Assembly: GCA_030596465.1 (NCBI GenBank)
Contig: JAUVJW010000122.1
Location: forward strand, 1-6,367
Direction of reading: 5' to 3'
Length of the DNA: 6,367 bases
From: Candidatus Fermentibacteraceae bacterium
GTDB lineage: Bacteria > Fermentibacterota > Fermentibacteria > Fermentibacterales > JCC-6
Shown here: positions 1 to 6,236 of the stretch, piece by piece
Position numbering within the stretch: position 1 is the first letter of the stretch
Layout of the letters: every line of letters begins with the position of its first letter
Translations under genes and position numbers: made by a program
Notes under the pieces: generated by a model
The model's input: the letters and a program-made list of their open reading frames with translations, nothing else
Told to the model about the DNA's origin: nothing
The model's database searches: none

Positions 1-313
1 AACTCCTTTCAAGCGGTTCGACTATCAGAATAAGATCATCCGGATCCACTCCTGTTACCTCTATTTCCAGGCCAACGGCAACATGTCCGGAAACGATCAT
101 CTTGCTCCACCATTGCTCTCCACGAACTTCAACCACCAGTCTGTTTCTGAAGCCGGAGATTTTTCTGACAATTCCGGTTTCCCCGATCATGGTTGTATCA
201 CCTGTCTGGTTGGGACGCTTCTGGGCTTTCAGACCCAGCCAGATCAGAAAGATCGATATGAGTAGTACGGTTATTCCGCCTGCCCAAACTGCGGTAACAC
301 TGATATCGTACAT
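1..313 (-). CDS. NfeD-like OB-fold membrane protein (3' end cut by window edge)
   Basis: The visible 104 codons begin at an ATG one base after the pilT stop and run off the left edge. Residues about 9-29 form one hydrophobic membrane segment. A short basic linker follows (KAQKR), then about 43-102 has the NfeD C-terminal pattern: GETGIVRKISG, a strand pair around VVEVRGEQWW, a glycine before V/I-rich strands (SGHVAVGLEIEV) and a closing strand LILIVEPLE. In the known family this is a small beta-barrel (OB-like) domain exposed beside the membrane, and the genes often sit next to stomatin/flotillin-like SPFH genes. This is a short form: it lacks the ClpP-like serine protease half of long NfeD and has one membrane segment instead of several. 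The protein probably ends within a few codons, because the next codon starts with T, but the stop is outside the window. A strong GGAGG inside the end of pilT supports the start. Family call is fairly firm; function is only inferred. Confidence 0.78.
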   Translation of the reverse strand, partial: MYDISVTAVWAGGITVLLISIFLIWLGLKAQKRPNQTGDTTMIGETGIVRKISGFRNRLVVEVRGEQWWSKMIVSGHVAVGLEIEVTGVDPDDLILIVEPLERS

Positions 314-314
314 T

Positions 315-1421
315 TTATTCTATCCTCCAATCGTCCGCGGATTCCACTCCCTTGATCTTAAGAACAAGAGAATTGGGATTCGTAGCGGCTGCAAGTGCTG
401 TTTCTTCATCAATTTGCCCATCTTTTAGCAGGTTGAACAGACACATATCGAAGGTCTGCATGCCATACTGATGCCCGCCCTGTTCCATTGTTTCATGGAT
501 AAGATGGAATTTTTCTGTATCGGTAATGCAGTTACCTATTGTAGCGGTGTGAATCATGATCTCAGCAGCAAGTACTCTTTCTTTACCTGTAACCGCCGGA
601 AGAAGTCTCTGAGAGATAACGGCTTTCAAAAGACCGCCCAGCTGAATGCGAATCTGCTTCTGCTGATATCCGGGAAACATGTCAATGATTCTGTTGATAG
701 TTTCCGGACCGTCAGTTGTGTGGAGAGTACTCATCACAAGATGCCCGGTTTCAGCCCCGCTCAGAGCAATCATGGCCGTCTCCGCATCGCGCATCTCGCC
801 TATGAGTATCACATCAGGGTCCTGGCGAAACACCGAACGAAGGGCAGAAGGCCACGAATTTGTATCAATACCCACTTCCCTCTGGCAAACGGAACATTTC
901 TTATCGGGATGCAGGAATTCTATGGGATCTTCAATGGTTACAATATGAGCTTCACGGTTTTCATTTATCTCGTTGATCATGGCAGCCAGTGTTGTGGATT
1001 TTCCGCTTCCGGTAGCACCTGTGACCAGAATAAGCCCTCTCTGCTCGGAACAGATGTTCCTGACTACATCAGGAAGTCCCAGCTGACTCAGTTCCGGGAT
1101 TTTAAAAGGAATCTTTCGCATAACCATGGCAGGGGTACCGCGCTGGTTAAAAATATTCACCCTGAATCTGGCTCTGCCCGAAAGACTGTAGGCAAGATCA
1201 ATCTCAGAGCCTGAATTCAAAAGTTCACGCTGAGACTCGTTTGTCACCTCACCGGTAATCTGTATAAGATGTTCGTTTGTAAAACTGGGAAATCCGTCAG
1301 CGTGTTTGATGATACCCGATCGTCTTATTATCGGCGGAGAACCCACCTTGAAGTGGATATCGCTTACATGCTCGTCGACAAGAGCGTCAAGAATTGTATC
1401 AATAGCCTTTTTCTGTCCCAT
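315..1421 (-). CDS. pilT: Type IV pilus twitching motility (retraction) ATPase PilT
   Basis: This is a 368-residue secretion-superfamily hexameric ATPase that powers type IV pilus retraction at the inner membrane. The PAS-like N-terminal domain covers about 1-115 (SDIHF near 20-24 is typical). The RecA-like core has Walker A GATGSGKST (135-143), the Asp box IVTIEDPIEF (160-169), an atypical Walker B PDVILIGEMRD (202-212, catalytic Glu209) and the His box TGHLVMSTLHT (225-235). Length matches the family. The C-terminal motif that reads AIRNLIRE in Pseudomonas PilT reads TIGNCITD here (294-301), followed by YGMQTFD (319-325). This resembles a PilT subgroup I recall from other bacteria, so it may be lineage-typical rather than damaged. 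A Cys-x-x-Cys (176, 179) precedes QREVG. The ATG overlaps the end of nadD by 23 bases, and a six-G run plus AAGGA lie just upstream. No pilB or pilC is in view. PilU is an alternative paralog name. Confidence 0.93.
   Translation of the reverse strand: MGQKKAIDTILDALVDEHVSDIHFKVGSPPIIRRSGIIKHADGFPSFTNEHLIQITGEVTNESQRELLNSGSEIDLAYSLSGRARFRVNIFNQRGTPAMVMRKIPFKIPELSQLGLPDVVRNICSEQRGLILVTGATGSGKSTTLAAMINEINENREAHIVTIEDPIEFLHPDKKCSVCQREVGIDTNSWPSALRSVFRQDPDVILIGEMRDAETAMIALSGAETGHLVMSTLHTTDGPETINRIIDMFPGYQQKQIRIQLGGLLKAVISQRLLPAVTGKERVLAAEIMIHTATIGNCITDTEKFHLIHETMEQGGHQYGMQTFDMCLFNLLKDGQIDEETALAAATNPNSLVLKIKGVESADDWRIE
324..328 (-). promoter_or_regulatory. Ribosome binding site for the nfeD-like gene
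   Basis: A GGAGG on the minus strand lies 10 bases before the ATG at 313, inside the last codons of pilT. It supports this start and suggests the gene is translated from the same transcript as pilT. Confidence 0.6.
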
Positions 1422-1983
1422 ATAACCCCCCGTTCCTTATATAAGACTCTACGCTCTCCGGTACAAGGTAAGAAATATTCCTGCCCTCCTGAACACGTTT
1501 TCTGAGGTCAGAAGATGATATCCATACACCGGGAAAGCTAAAAAGACTAACCTTCTTCAGAAACTCCTGATCTACCAGGGAAGAATCAGAATCGGGGCGT
1601 GTTCCCACAACAACATCCGCCAGTTCAAGAATTCTCAGTGGTTCTCTCCAGGTGTGCATTTCTCGAAGACTGTCCATCCCAATGATGAAGCAGGGCTTAA
1701 AATTAATTGATGAAATTCGCTCAAGCATATCCACCGTGTACGATGGAAAATCTCTGGATTCCAGATCAGCCACCTGAAAAGATCTGTTACCTTGAATGGC
1801 CAGTTCCAGCATCCGCAGACGATGACAGAAATCCGATATCTTTGTATTGTTCTTGTGTGGAGGATTTCTGGAAGGAACAAAATAGACTTTCTCAAGTGAA
1901 TACTGTTCAAGAGCTTCTTGAGCCAGCATCAGATGACCCAGATGGGGCGGATCGAAGGTTCCTCCAAGAAAGCCCTGCTTCAC
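1399..1983 (-). CDS. nadD: Nicotinate (nicotinamide) mononucleotide adenylyltransferase NadD
   Basis: NadD joins nicotinic acid mononucleotide and ATP to give deamido-NAD plus pyrophosphate, the adenylyl-transfer step of cytoplasmic NAD synthesis. The 194-residue length is normal. The nucleotidyltransferase signature is GGTFDPPHLGH at 7-17, with the HxGH-type histidines His14 and His17. Other family blocks are FVPSRNPPHK (35-44), SYTVDML (81-87), IGMDSL (101-106), TWREP (111-115) and the C-terminal ISSSDLRKR (155-163) followed by YLVPESVESYI. The start is GTG, overlapping the bamD stop in a GTGA arrangement, and a perfect AGGAGG lies 4 bases upstream. The next ATG (Met19) would remove the HxGH motif. 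The 3' end overlaps pilT by 23 bases. The usual neighbours in many bacteria (rsfS, obg, proA) are absent; here the gene sits between envelope genes. The assignment is firm. Confidence 0.95.
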   Translation of the reverse strand: MKQGFLGGTFDPPHLGHLMLAQEALEQYSLEKVYFVPSRNPPHKNNTKISDFCHRLRMLELAIQGNRSFQVADLESRDFPSYTVDMLERISSINFKPCFIIGMDSLREMHTWREPLRILELADVVVGTRPDSDSSLVDQEFLKKVSLFSFPGVWISSSDLRKRVQEGRNISYLVPESVESYIRNGGLYGTEKGY

Positions 1984-2720
1984 TGCACCTCCTGAAGTCC
2001 GCGAAGAACTTCCTCTTCTTCATCGGGGGTGAGTTCACAGGTCTCAATAGCCCGGTTGTAGTAGGTTCTCGCTGAGTATCTGTTGTCCATAGATCTGTAA
2101 AGATCGCCCATGGCTATCAGCACAGCACCTCGGCAGGATGTTTCACCATAGCTGTCCATGGCGTCTCTCAGGTAAAGAAGGGCAGCATCAGTATCATTTC
2201 TGTGAATATAAAACTTACCAATGAACAGTGACCTCATGGCAAGATGGTCATTCACCTGAATAAAAAGCTCATCCGCGGAATCCATAAGCTGAGAAGCGGG
2301 ATATGTATCGATAAACCGGACAATCTCCTCACGGGCTCTTATCACCTGTGTCTGATCTCTTCTGTAATCCCTTCTCTGCATCCACATGGTTTCAGCAAGA
2401 GCAAACTGGGCATCATCCGCCCACACACCTCTTGGAAACTCATTTACAACTCTGTAAAAGAAAAATTCGGCATCCGCCCAGAGTTTCTGTTTTCTGTCTG
2501 CCATACCGGTGCGGTAAAGGAAAAAATCTGTCTCCATGTCTCCGGGGTATCGGAACATAAGCTCAGTGTAAAGAAACGATGCCTGAGACCACTTACTGTC
2601 CTGATAATACCGGTCGGCAAGCTGAATAATCTGTTCGCGCTCCATGCCGGCGGTGGATGGAAACGAACCGCATCCCAGCACTAGAACGAATAGTGCTGTC
2701 ATTAATACATACTTGATCAT
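1980..2720 (-). CDS. bamD: BamD/YfiO-family outer membrane assembly lipoprotein
   Basis: BamD is an essential periplasmic TPR lipoprotein of the BAM complex, which folds beta-barrel proteins into the outer membrane with BamA. This 246-residue protein starts with a lipoprotein signal peptide, basic K3 then a hydrophobic run ending in a VLGC lipobox (Cys17). Five TPR-like helical pairs follow at roughly 30-60, 66-97, 103-141, 157-190 and 197-228. The best family marker is the third repeat: YRRDQTQ (119-125) followed by a helix and the turn TYPASQLMDSA, then LAMRSLFIGKFY (160-171), matching the BamD pattern of RDQ, YP-S, and LA-x(5)-G-x-FY. Length agrees with the family. The ATG has AGAGGA just upstream. 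The gene follows another TPR-like lipoprotein by 15 bases and overlaps nadD by 4 bases. Some diderms carry several BamD-like TPR lipoproteins, so a paralog rather than the essential BamD is possible. Confidence 0.85.
   Translation of the reverse strand: MIKYVLMTALFVLVLGCGSFPSTAGMEREQIIQLADRYYQDSKWSQASFLYTELMFRYPGDMETDFFLYRTGMADRKQKLWADAEFFFYRVVNEFPRGVWADDAQFALAETMWMQRRDYRRDQTQVIRAREEIVRFIDTYPASQLMDSADELFIQVNDHLAMRSLFIGKFYIHRNDTDAALLYLRDAMDSYGETSCRGAVLIAMGDLYRSMDNRYSARTYYNRAIETCELTPDEEEEVLRGLQEVQ
1988..1993 (-). promoter_or_regulatory. Strong ribosome binding site deciding the GTG start of nadD
   Basis: A full AGGAGG on the minus strand lies 4 bases before the GTG at 1983, inside the last codons of bamD. 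Together with the GTGA stop/start overlap it fixes the nadD start and suggests coupling to bamD translation. Confidence 0.75.
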
Positions 2721-2735
2721 ATTATCCTCTTGTAT

Positions 2736-3731
2736 TTATGGTGTTGTAAGATATCTAAGTGAATCTCTTCGTGCCGCGGCTTCCATGGATGCCGATGAGC
2801 TTAAACCCGGTGCAGCCTGACATGCCCGATTGTACCACATCAGCGCGTCAACAGGGTTATTCGCACCCTGTGCCATGATACCCAGTTGCAGTGCCGCTTG
2901 AACACGGACACCTGTAAAGCTTGAATTCCAGACTTCAAGAAGCCTTTCTCTTGCAAGAGCCGCGTCACCCTGCTCTGCATCCTGTTCCGCGAGCAACAGT
3001 AAAATATCCATTCGTCTCTGCCTGCCGGATGAAGCAAGAAGACCCATCCGATCAAGTTCTGTAAGAACGGTGAGTTCATCCTCTTCCCGTCCTTCTGTAA
3101 ATTGAAGAAGCCCTGCTCGGGCAAACAGTATATCCCCCCGGAGATCGGTTCTCACAAGAGGTATTCTGTCCAACTCAACAATATGAAGCTCGGCGGCATA
3201 TCGGAGAATGCTGTCCTCCGCCTGGGTTCCCATAATGGAATCCGCTATTTCCACCACTGACGCCAGATGAACTGAAGCGTATCTCCCCCTGAGAAGCCAT
3301 TCCTCCTCGAAAACCTGATTAAGGTCAGGTGCAGTTTCAATGGCTTTTCCAAAAGCTTCATAGGCTTGCAATGAATCGTTATCGCGAGCCATCTCCCATC
3401 CCAGTCTTCGCCAGAGGTGTCCAATGGCCAGCGAATCGCAGTCGCCCGGGTTCAGTGAAAGAAAATCAAGAGCAGTTTTCGCCCTTTGTCTGTAGTTGCG
3501 GTTCCGCTCTGCCTGGCTGGCAAGAACTGCCGTTTCAGCGAGCCTGTACTGCAACTCCCAGTCATACTCTTCAACCTGCTCACTCAGCTCTTCATACAGG
3601 GATAGAGCCTGGGAATATCTTCCCGCGCTGAAAAGTACATTGGCTTGTTCCCGTGTATCTTCATTCATAGCGCTATTCCCACAGCCGGAAACCGCCAGGA
3701 TAATCAGAGCGGCATAAATGGATTTATGCAC
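2736..3731 (-). CDS. TPR-like lipoprotein of unknown function, upstream of bamD
   Basis: This 331-residue protein is not one I can name. It opens with a lipoprotein signal peptide: K3, a hydrophobic run, and the lipobox VSGC with Cys17. The mature part is almost all helical with TPR-like pairs. The clearest are at about 25-53 (ANVLFSAGRYSQALSLYEEL), 104-135 (a Trp-rich first helix, then a YEAFGKAIETAP second helix) and 277-308 (LQLG, then DALMWYNRACQAAPG). The middle (about 140-270) is degenerate, acidic and Leu-rich. The start is GTG, only three bases after the upstream stop and in the same frame. No good Shine-Dalgarno is visible, so reinitiation after the upstream gene is likely. The next Met (22) lies beyond the lipobox, so the GTG is preferred. 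With bamD 15 bases downstream, a periplasmic scaffold or BAM-associated role is a reasonable inference but is unproven. Confidence 0.72.
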   Translation of the reverse strand: MHKSIYAALIILAVSGCGNSAMNEDTREQANVLFSAGRYSQALSLYEELSEQVEEYDWELQYRLAETAVLASQAERNRNYRQRAKTALDFLSLNPGDCDSLAIGHLWRRLGWEMARDNDSLQAYEAFGKAIETAPDLNQVFEEEWLLRGRYASVHLASVVEIADSIMGTQAEDSILRYAAELHIVELDRIPLVRTDLRGDILFARAGLLQFTEGREEDELTVLTELDRMGLLASSGRQRRMDILLLLAEQDAEQGDAALARERLLEVWNSSFTGVRVQAALQLGIMAQGANNPVDALMWYNRACQAAPGLSSSASMEAAARRDSLRYLTTP

Positions 3732-3734
3732 AGA

Positions 3735-4313
3735 TCAGTTTCTGCTTGAGTAAAAGAGATAAACCAGTGCTGTCACAACACCGGTAACCACGAGAGGCTC
3801 CAGAATATTACCGCTCTCATCATCAGACATCTCTCCGTTAGCCCATTTCTCTGTTGAGCTTTCAAGAATGATGATATCCGATGGAGAAACAGTATTCTCT
3901 ATCACGGAACCCTCCCGGAAAGAAAGAACCACATTCCCCTCGGGATCAACCAGCGTAGCTGCTATCTCACAGCTGGCAAGCCTTGGAACCTGCTTCCCTC
4001 CAAGCACCCAGCTTCTTCTGACCTGTGCGTATGTGACACCCAGTTCCATGGGGCGCAGGTTCAGAGTCCAGCCGTCTCCATCTCTTGATGTGTATACGGT
4101 AACACCGGCAGCACCCAGAGTTGATGTAGCAATCTGCTCTATGAGCCAGCCTCCTTCATGCTCGCTCTGAATATTCAAGGTAACTGTTTCAAGACCCTGA
4201 GCTGATACCTGTTCCGAAACAGGTTCCAGTGCATTTAATACGGCTACTTCGAGCATATCCAGATTCGTCACCGATCCGGTGAGTACAAGTCCAAGCAGGA
4301 AAACTGTTATCAT
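3735..4313 (-). CDS. Unidentified exported protein with C-terminal membrane anchor
   Basis: I do not recognise this 192-residue protein. It starts with a short hydrophobic leader (residues 2-14, no basic n-region), consistent with a signal peptide or signal anchor. A mixed alpha/beta domain spans about 20-150: strand ETVTLNIQS, helix WLIEQIATSTLG, strand GVTVYTS, strand WTLNLRPMELGV, then RLASCEIAATLVDPEGNVVLSFREG, which looks like a beta hairpin. An acidic linker (about 155-169) leads to a single C-terminal membrane segment (about 173-187) and the tail YSSRN. The strand-helix-strand order with the hairpin loosely recalls small envelope proteins such as LptE, but LptE is a lipoprotein and this has no lipobox, so that is only a lead. 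The ATG has AGGA-type sequence upstream. The gene follows the 58-base gap with a candidate promoter and is three bases from the TPR lipoprotein, so it probably acts with the envelope genes downstream. Confidence 0.68.
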   Translation of the reverse strand: MITVFLLGLVLTGSVTNLDMLEVAVLNALEPVSEQVSAQGLETVTLNIQSEHEGGWLIEQIATSTLGAAGVTVYTSRDGDGWTLNLRPMELGVTYAQVRRSWVLGGKQVPRLASCEIAATLVDPEGNVVLSFREGSVIENTVSPSDIIILESSTEKWANGEMSDDESGNILEPLVVTGVVTALVYLFYSSRN

Positions 4314-4371
4314 TTCCGTTCCTATCCTTTTTCAAGTGTGTAAATCAATTCTTTCAACCCTGATTATATCA
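4314..4371 (-). other. 58-base intergenic gap, largest in the window
   Basis: This AT-rich gap separates rimO from the unidentified exported gene. It holds the -10 of a candidate promoter at its upstream end and a purine-rich AAGGATAGGAACGGAA leader before the downstream ATG. I see no convincing hairpin followed by a T run, so no intrinsic terminator for rimO is called. Confidence 0.6.
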
Positions 4372-4392
4372 TTAGTTAACAGGCTCTGCCAC
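4363..4392 (-). promoter_or_regulatory. Candidate sigma70-type promoter with extended -10
   Basis: On the minus strand TGATATAAT (4371-4363) is a perfect TATAAT preceded by TGn, an extended -10. Eighteen bases upstream lies GTGGCA (4392-4387), which matches four of six TTGACA positions. The -10 overlaps the rimO stop codon region, and the predicted start of transcription is near 4356, about 40 bases before the ATG at 4313. It would drive the exported protein, the TPR lipoprotein, bamD, nadD, pilT and the nfeD-like gene independently of lolA-rimO. The call rests on motif match alone. Confidence 0.45.
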
Positions 4393-5628
4393 AAGAACAG
4401 CCCCTGATGACTCCACAATTTTTGCCCTTGCAATTGATCCCGGTTTCACCGGCTTCGTAAACGAAACAACCGCATCAACCTCGGGAGCATCCCATTTTGT
4501 GTGCCCCGTCTGTTTATCATCAGCCATAATAGAAAGCTCTCTGCCATACAATCGCTCATCCCAGTCCGCGTAAAGAGAATCACCCACTGCTGAAAGTGCG
4601 GCAAGCCGCCTGGAAGCTGTTGAATCGTCAACTGCGTCGCCTCTGGTTATAGCCCTGTCATACTCAAGTGTTCCCTCTTCCGGATACCAGTTGAACGCAG
4701 CTATGTGTCTTCCCGATTGATATCTTCCAAGAAAGTCTCTAAGTGCTCTGAAATCAGTCTCAGTCTCTCCGGGATAGCCTGTTATAACCGTATACCTCAC
4801 AGCAATTTCAACAGGGGAATTATCAATTTGCTCCATTATCTTTTCTATAGTTCTTACTCCATGCCCGCGACCCATGCGTTTGAGGATTAAATCACTTGCG
4901 TGCTGGATGGGCAAATCAATGTAAGGGAGAATGTTGCCGCATTTTTCAAACACCTCCGGTAACTCGTATGGAAAGTGAAGAGGATGCAGGTAATAAAGTC
5001 GCCACCAGATTGATGGATGCCTTGTTGCGAGGGTTTCCGCGAGAGAGGAAAGACCCGCGCCATTCTGTCGCCAGCTACCACTGTCCTGAGCAACAAGACC
5101 TATCTCTCCGGCGCCCTGTTGAACAAGAAGGTCAGACTCCCTCAAAATGGTATCCAGCCCCTGAGCTGCAAACCTTCCTCGTATTGCGGGGATAGTACAG
5201 AAGGCACACCTGTTACTGCAACCGCTGGCAATTCTGAGATACCTGCAGTTTCCCTGACCGAGAACCTGTGACGGACCATCCAGAGTAACACCCAGCCATG
5301 CAGAGAGCTTCCTCCAGTCGCCCGGACCAATAATCAGATCAATATCTTCGAGACCCCCACTGCCATCATCGCTGTACCTGCCGGGGAGACAGCCTGCAAG
5401 TACAATCTTCCTGCCCGGTCTCTCTCCCTTCCAACTTAAAATATCCGAAAGATATTCAAGAGATTCTTCTGTGGCCGGGGCAATAAACGCACAGGTATTC
5501 AGTATTATCAGATCAGACTTATCCGGTTCTTTACTGTGTGCCCAGCCCGCGCTGTTCATAACCCAGGCGAATCGCTCGGAATCCACTTTGTTTTTCGGAC
5601 AGCCAAGTGAGATTACATGGTATTTCAA
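4372..5628 (-). CDS. rimO: Ribosomal protein S12 methylthiotransferase RimO
   Basis: RimO is a radical-SAM enzyme with two 4Fe-4S clusters that adds a methylthio group to the conserved aspartate of ribosomal protein S12 (Asp89 in E. coli), using S-adenosylmethionine. The 418-residue protein has all three parts. The N-terminal UPF0004 domain (about 1-115) opens with SLGCPKNKVDSE (7-18), the RimO form that separates it from MiaB, and carries cluster cysteines Cys10, Cys46 and Cys80. The radical-SAM core has CSNRCAFC (Cys137, Cys141, Cys144), then IPAIRG, YIDLPIQH (236-243) and VITGYPGETE (281-290). A C-terminal TRAM domain spans about 356-415. The start is TTG: a GGGAG lies six bases upstream, and the next Met (24) would lose the first cluster Cys. 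It follows the lolA-like gene by 14 bases. The assignment is firm; the weak start codon suggests low expression. Confidence 0.96.
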   Translation of the reverse strand: MKYHVISLGCPKNKVDSERFAWVMNSAGWAHSKEPDKSDLIILNTCAFIAPATEESLEYLSDILSWKGERPGRKIVLAGCLPGRYSDDGSGGLEDIDLIIGPGDWRKLSAWLGVTLDGPSQVLGQGNCRYLRIASGCSNRCAFCTIPAIRGRFAAQGLDTILRESDLLVQQGAGEIGLVAQDSGSWRQNGAGLSSLAETLATRHPSIWWRLYYLHPLHFPYELPEVFEKCGNILPYIDLPIQHASDLILKRMGRGHGVRTIEKIMEQIDNSPVEIAVRYTVITGYPGETETDFRALRDFLGRYQSGRHIAAFNWYPEEGTLEYDRAITRGDAVDDSTASRRLAALSAVGDSLYADWDERLYGRELSIMADDKQTGHTKWDAPEVDAVVSFTKPVKPGSIARAKIVESSGAVLVAEPVN

Positions 5629-5634
5629 TCTATT

Positions 5635-5639
5635 CTCCC
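5635..5639 (-). promoter_or_regulatory. Ribosome binding site deciding the TTG start of rimO
   Basis: GGGAG on the minus strand lies six bases before the TTG at 5628. No ATG or GTG lies between it and the SLGCPKN motif, so the TTG start is the best choice. Confidence 0.6.
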
Positions 5640-5642
5640 AAT

Positions 5643-6224
5643 CTAAATTGTTCCAGCGTCTACAAGAGTGTATCCTGACAGATCCGGTATTGAGAAAATG
5701 TCTGGAACTGTGTCGCTGATATTTAGATCCGATATTATCCAGGAGGTAGAGTTACCATTAGCATCCATTGTTGAAAAGAGAAACGGAAGAGAGTCGGAAA
5801 GTGTGTATCCTGCTGTAATCTCTGTAATTCCCCCCTCAAACAATCCTGTGGCAGTTACTGTGATGCTGTCACCGCTCTCACTGGAAACGGTAGTACAGTC
5901 ATCCTCTGAAGCCGAGGAAAGAATATGAAGGAAACCTGTGGGAGAACCGGAATAAACCAGTATCTCGTCAAATTCAGGGTCTACAGTGAAAACCTCAGTA
6001 CCGGTACATCCCATGGCCCGGCCTTCAAGATCACTGTACTGAAGAAGGAATCGATTGGGGTGGGCCAGATGCATGGTTCCTGAAGCCGTTTCGGAATCCA
6101 GGGTCAACGCCCAGTAATCCGTCTGAACAAAAATACCTGTGAGATAAATAACATTTTCCAGTCGCTGTGAAAGCGGTTGCAACAGAGATGTTCCAGCCAT
6201 AAGGATTATCAACAGAGAATTCAT
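5643..6224 (-). CDS. lolA: LolA-family periplasmic lipoprotein carrier
   Basis: LolA takes lipoproteins from the inner-membrane LolCDE transporter and ferries them across the periplasm to the outer membrane. This 193-residue protein has a hydrophobic leader (about 1-16) with no lipid-attachment Cys. The body reads as a half-open beta barrel. ASGTMHLAHPNRFLLQY (47-63) is the family block of a G-x-L strand followed by P-x-R-F and an aromatic strand. GTEVFTVDPEFDEILVY (75-91) matches the family block of dG-x-lw-x-Yd-x-d-x-q-v. The C-terminal part (TLVD, after FSIPDLSGY) matches the usual F-x-i-P-x-G-y strand. Length is close to the family. Sequence divergence is high, so the broader outer-membrane lipoprotein-sorting family is certain enough but exact LolA orthology is less so. 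The ATG has AGAAAGG upstream and lies 12 bases after the previous stop. Its downstream lipoprotein genes would be natural cargo. Confidence 0.75.
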   Translation of the reverse strand: MNSLLIILMAGTSLLQPLSQRLENVIYLTGIFVQTDYWALTLDSETASGTMHLAHPNRFLLQYSDLEGRAMGCTGTEVFTVDPEFDEILVYSGSPTGFLHILSSASEDDCTTVSSESGDSITVTATGLFEGGITEITAGYTLSDSLPFLFSTMDANGNSTSWIISDLNISDTVPDIFSIPDLSGYTLVDAGTI

Positions 6225-6236
6225 TAACTGCCTTTC

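Noticed and set aside
471..1214. Long plus-strand open frame of 247 codons
   Set aside because: It lies fully antisense to pilT, whose motifs are intact. Its translation has no recognisable domain and is rich in Cys, His and Arg as expected for a shadow frame.
1426..1431. Run of six G on the minus strand before pilT as a frameshift or phase-variation tract
   Set aside because: The tract lies inside the end of nadD, but it is short and the frames on both sides agree with normal protein ends. It fits better as part of the pilT ribosome binding region.
1707..2684. Plus-strand open frames opposite nadD and bamD
   Set aside because: They are antisense to genes with clear family motifs and show no ribosome binding sites or domain patterns of their own.
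3732..3737. TGA as a sense codon (alternative genetic code)
   Set aside because: TGA ends nadD, bamD and the exported gene exactly at family-appropriate or signal-peptide boundaries, so it behaves as a normal stop.
4314..4371. Possible rho-independent terminator after rimO
   Set aside because: No stable GC-rich hairpin followed by a T run is visible on the minus strand in the gap.
4372..5628. MiaB (tRNA methylthiotransferase) instead of RimO
   Set aside because: The N-terminal motif SLGCPKNKVDSE and YIDLPIQH are the RimO forms, and MiaB has a different opening motif.
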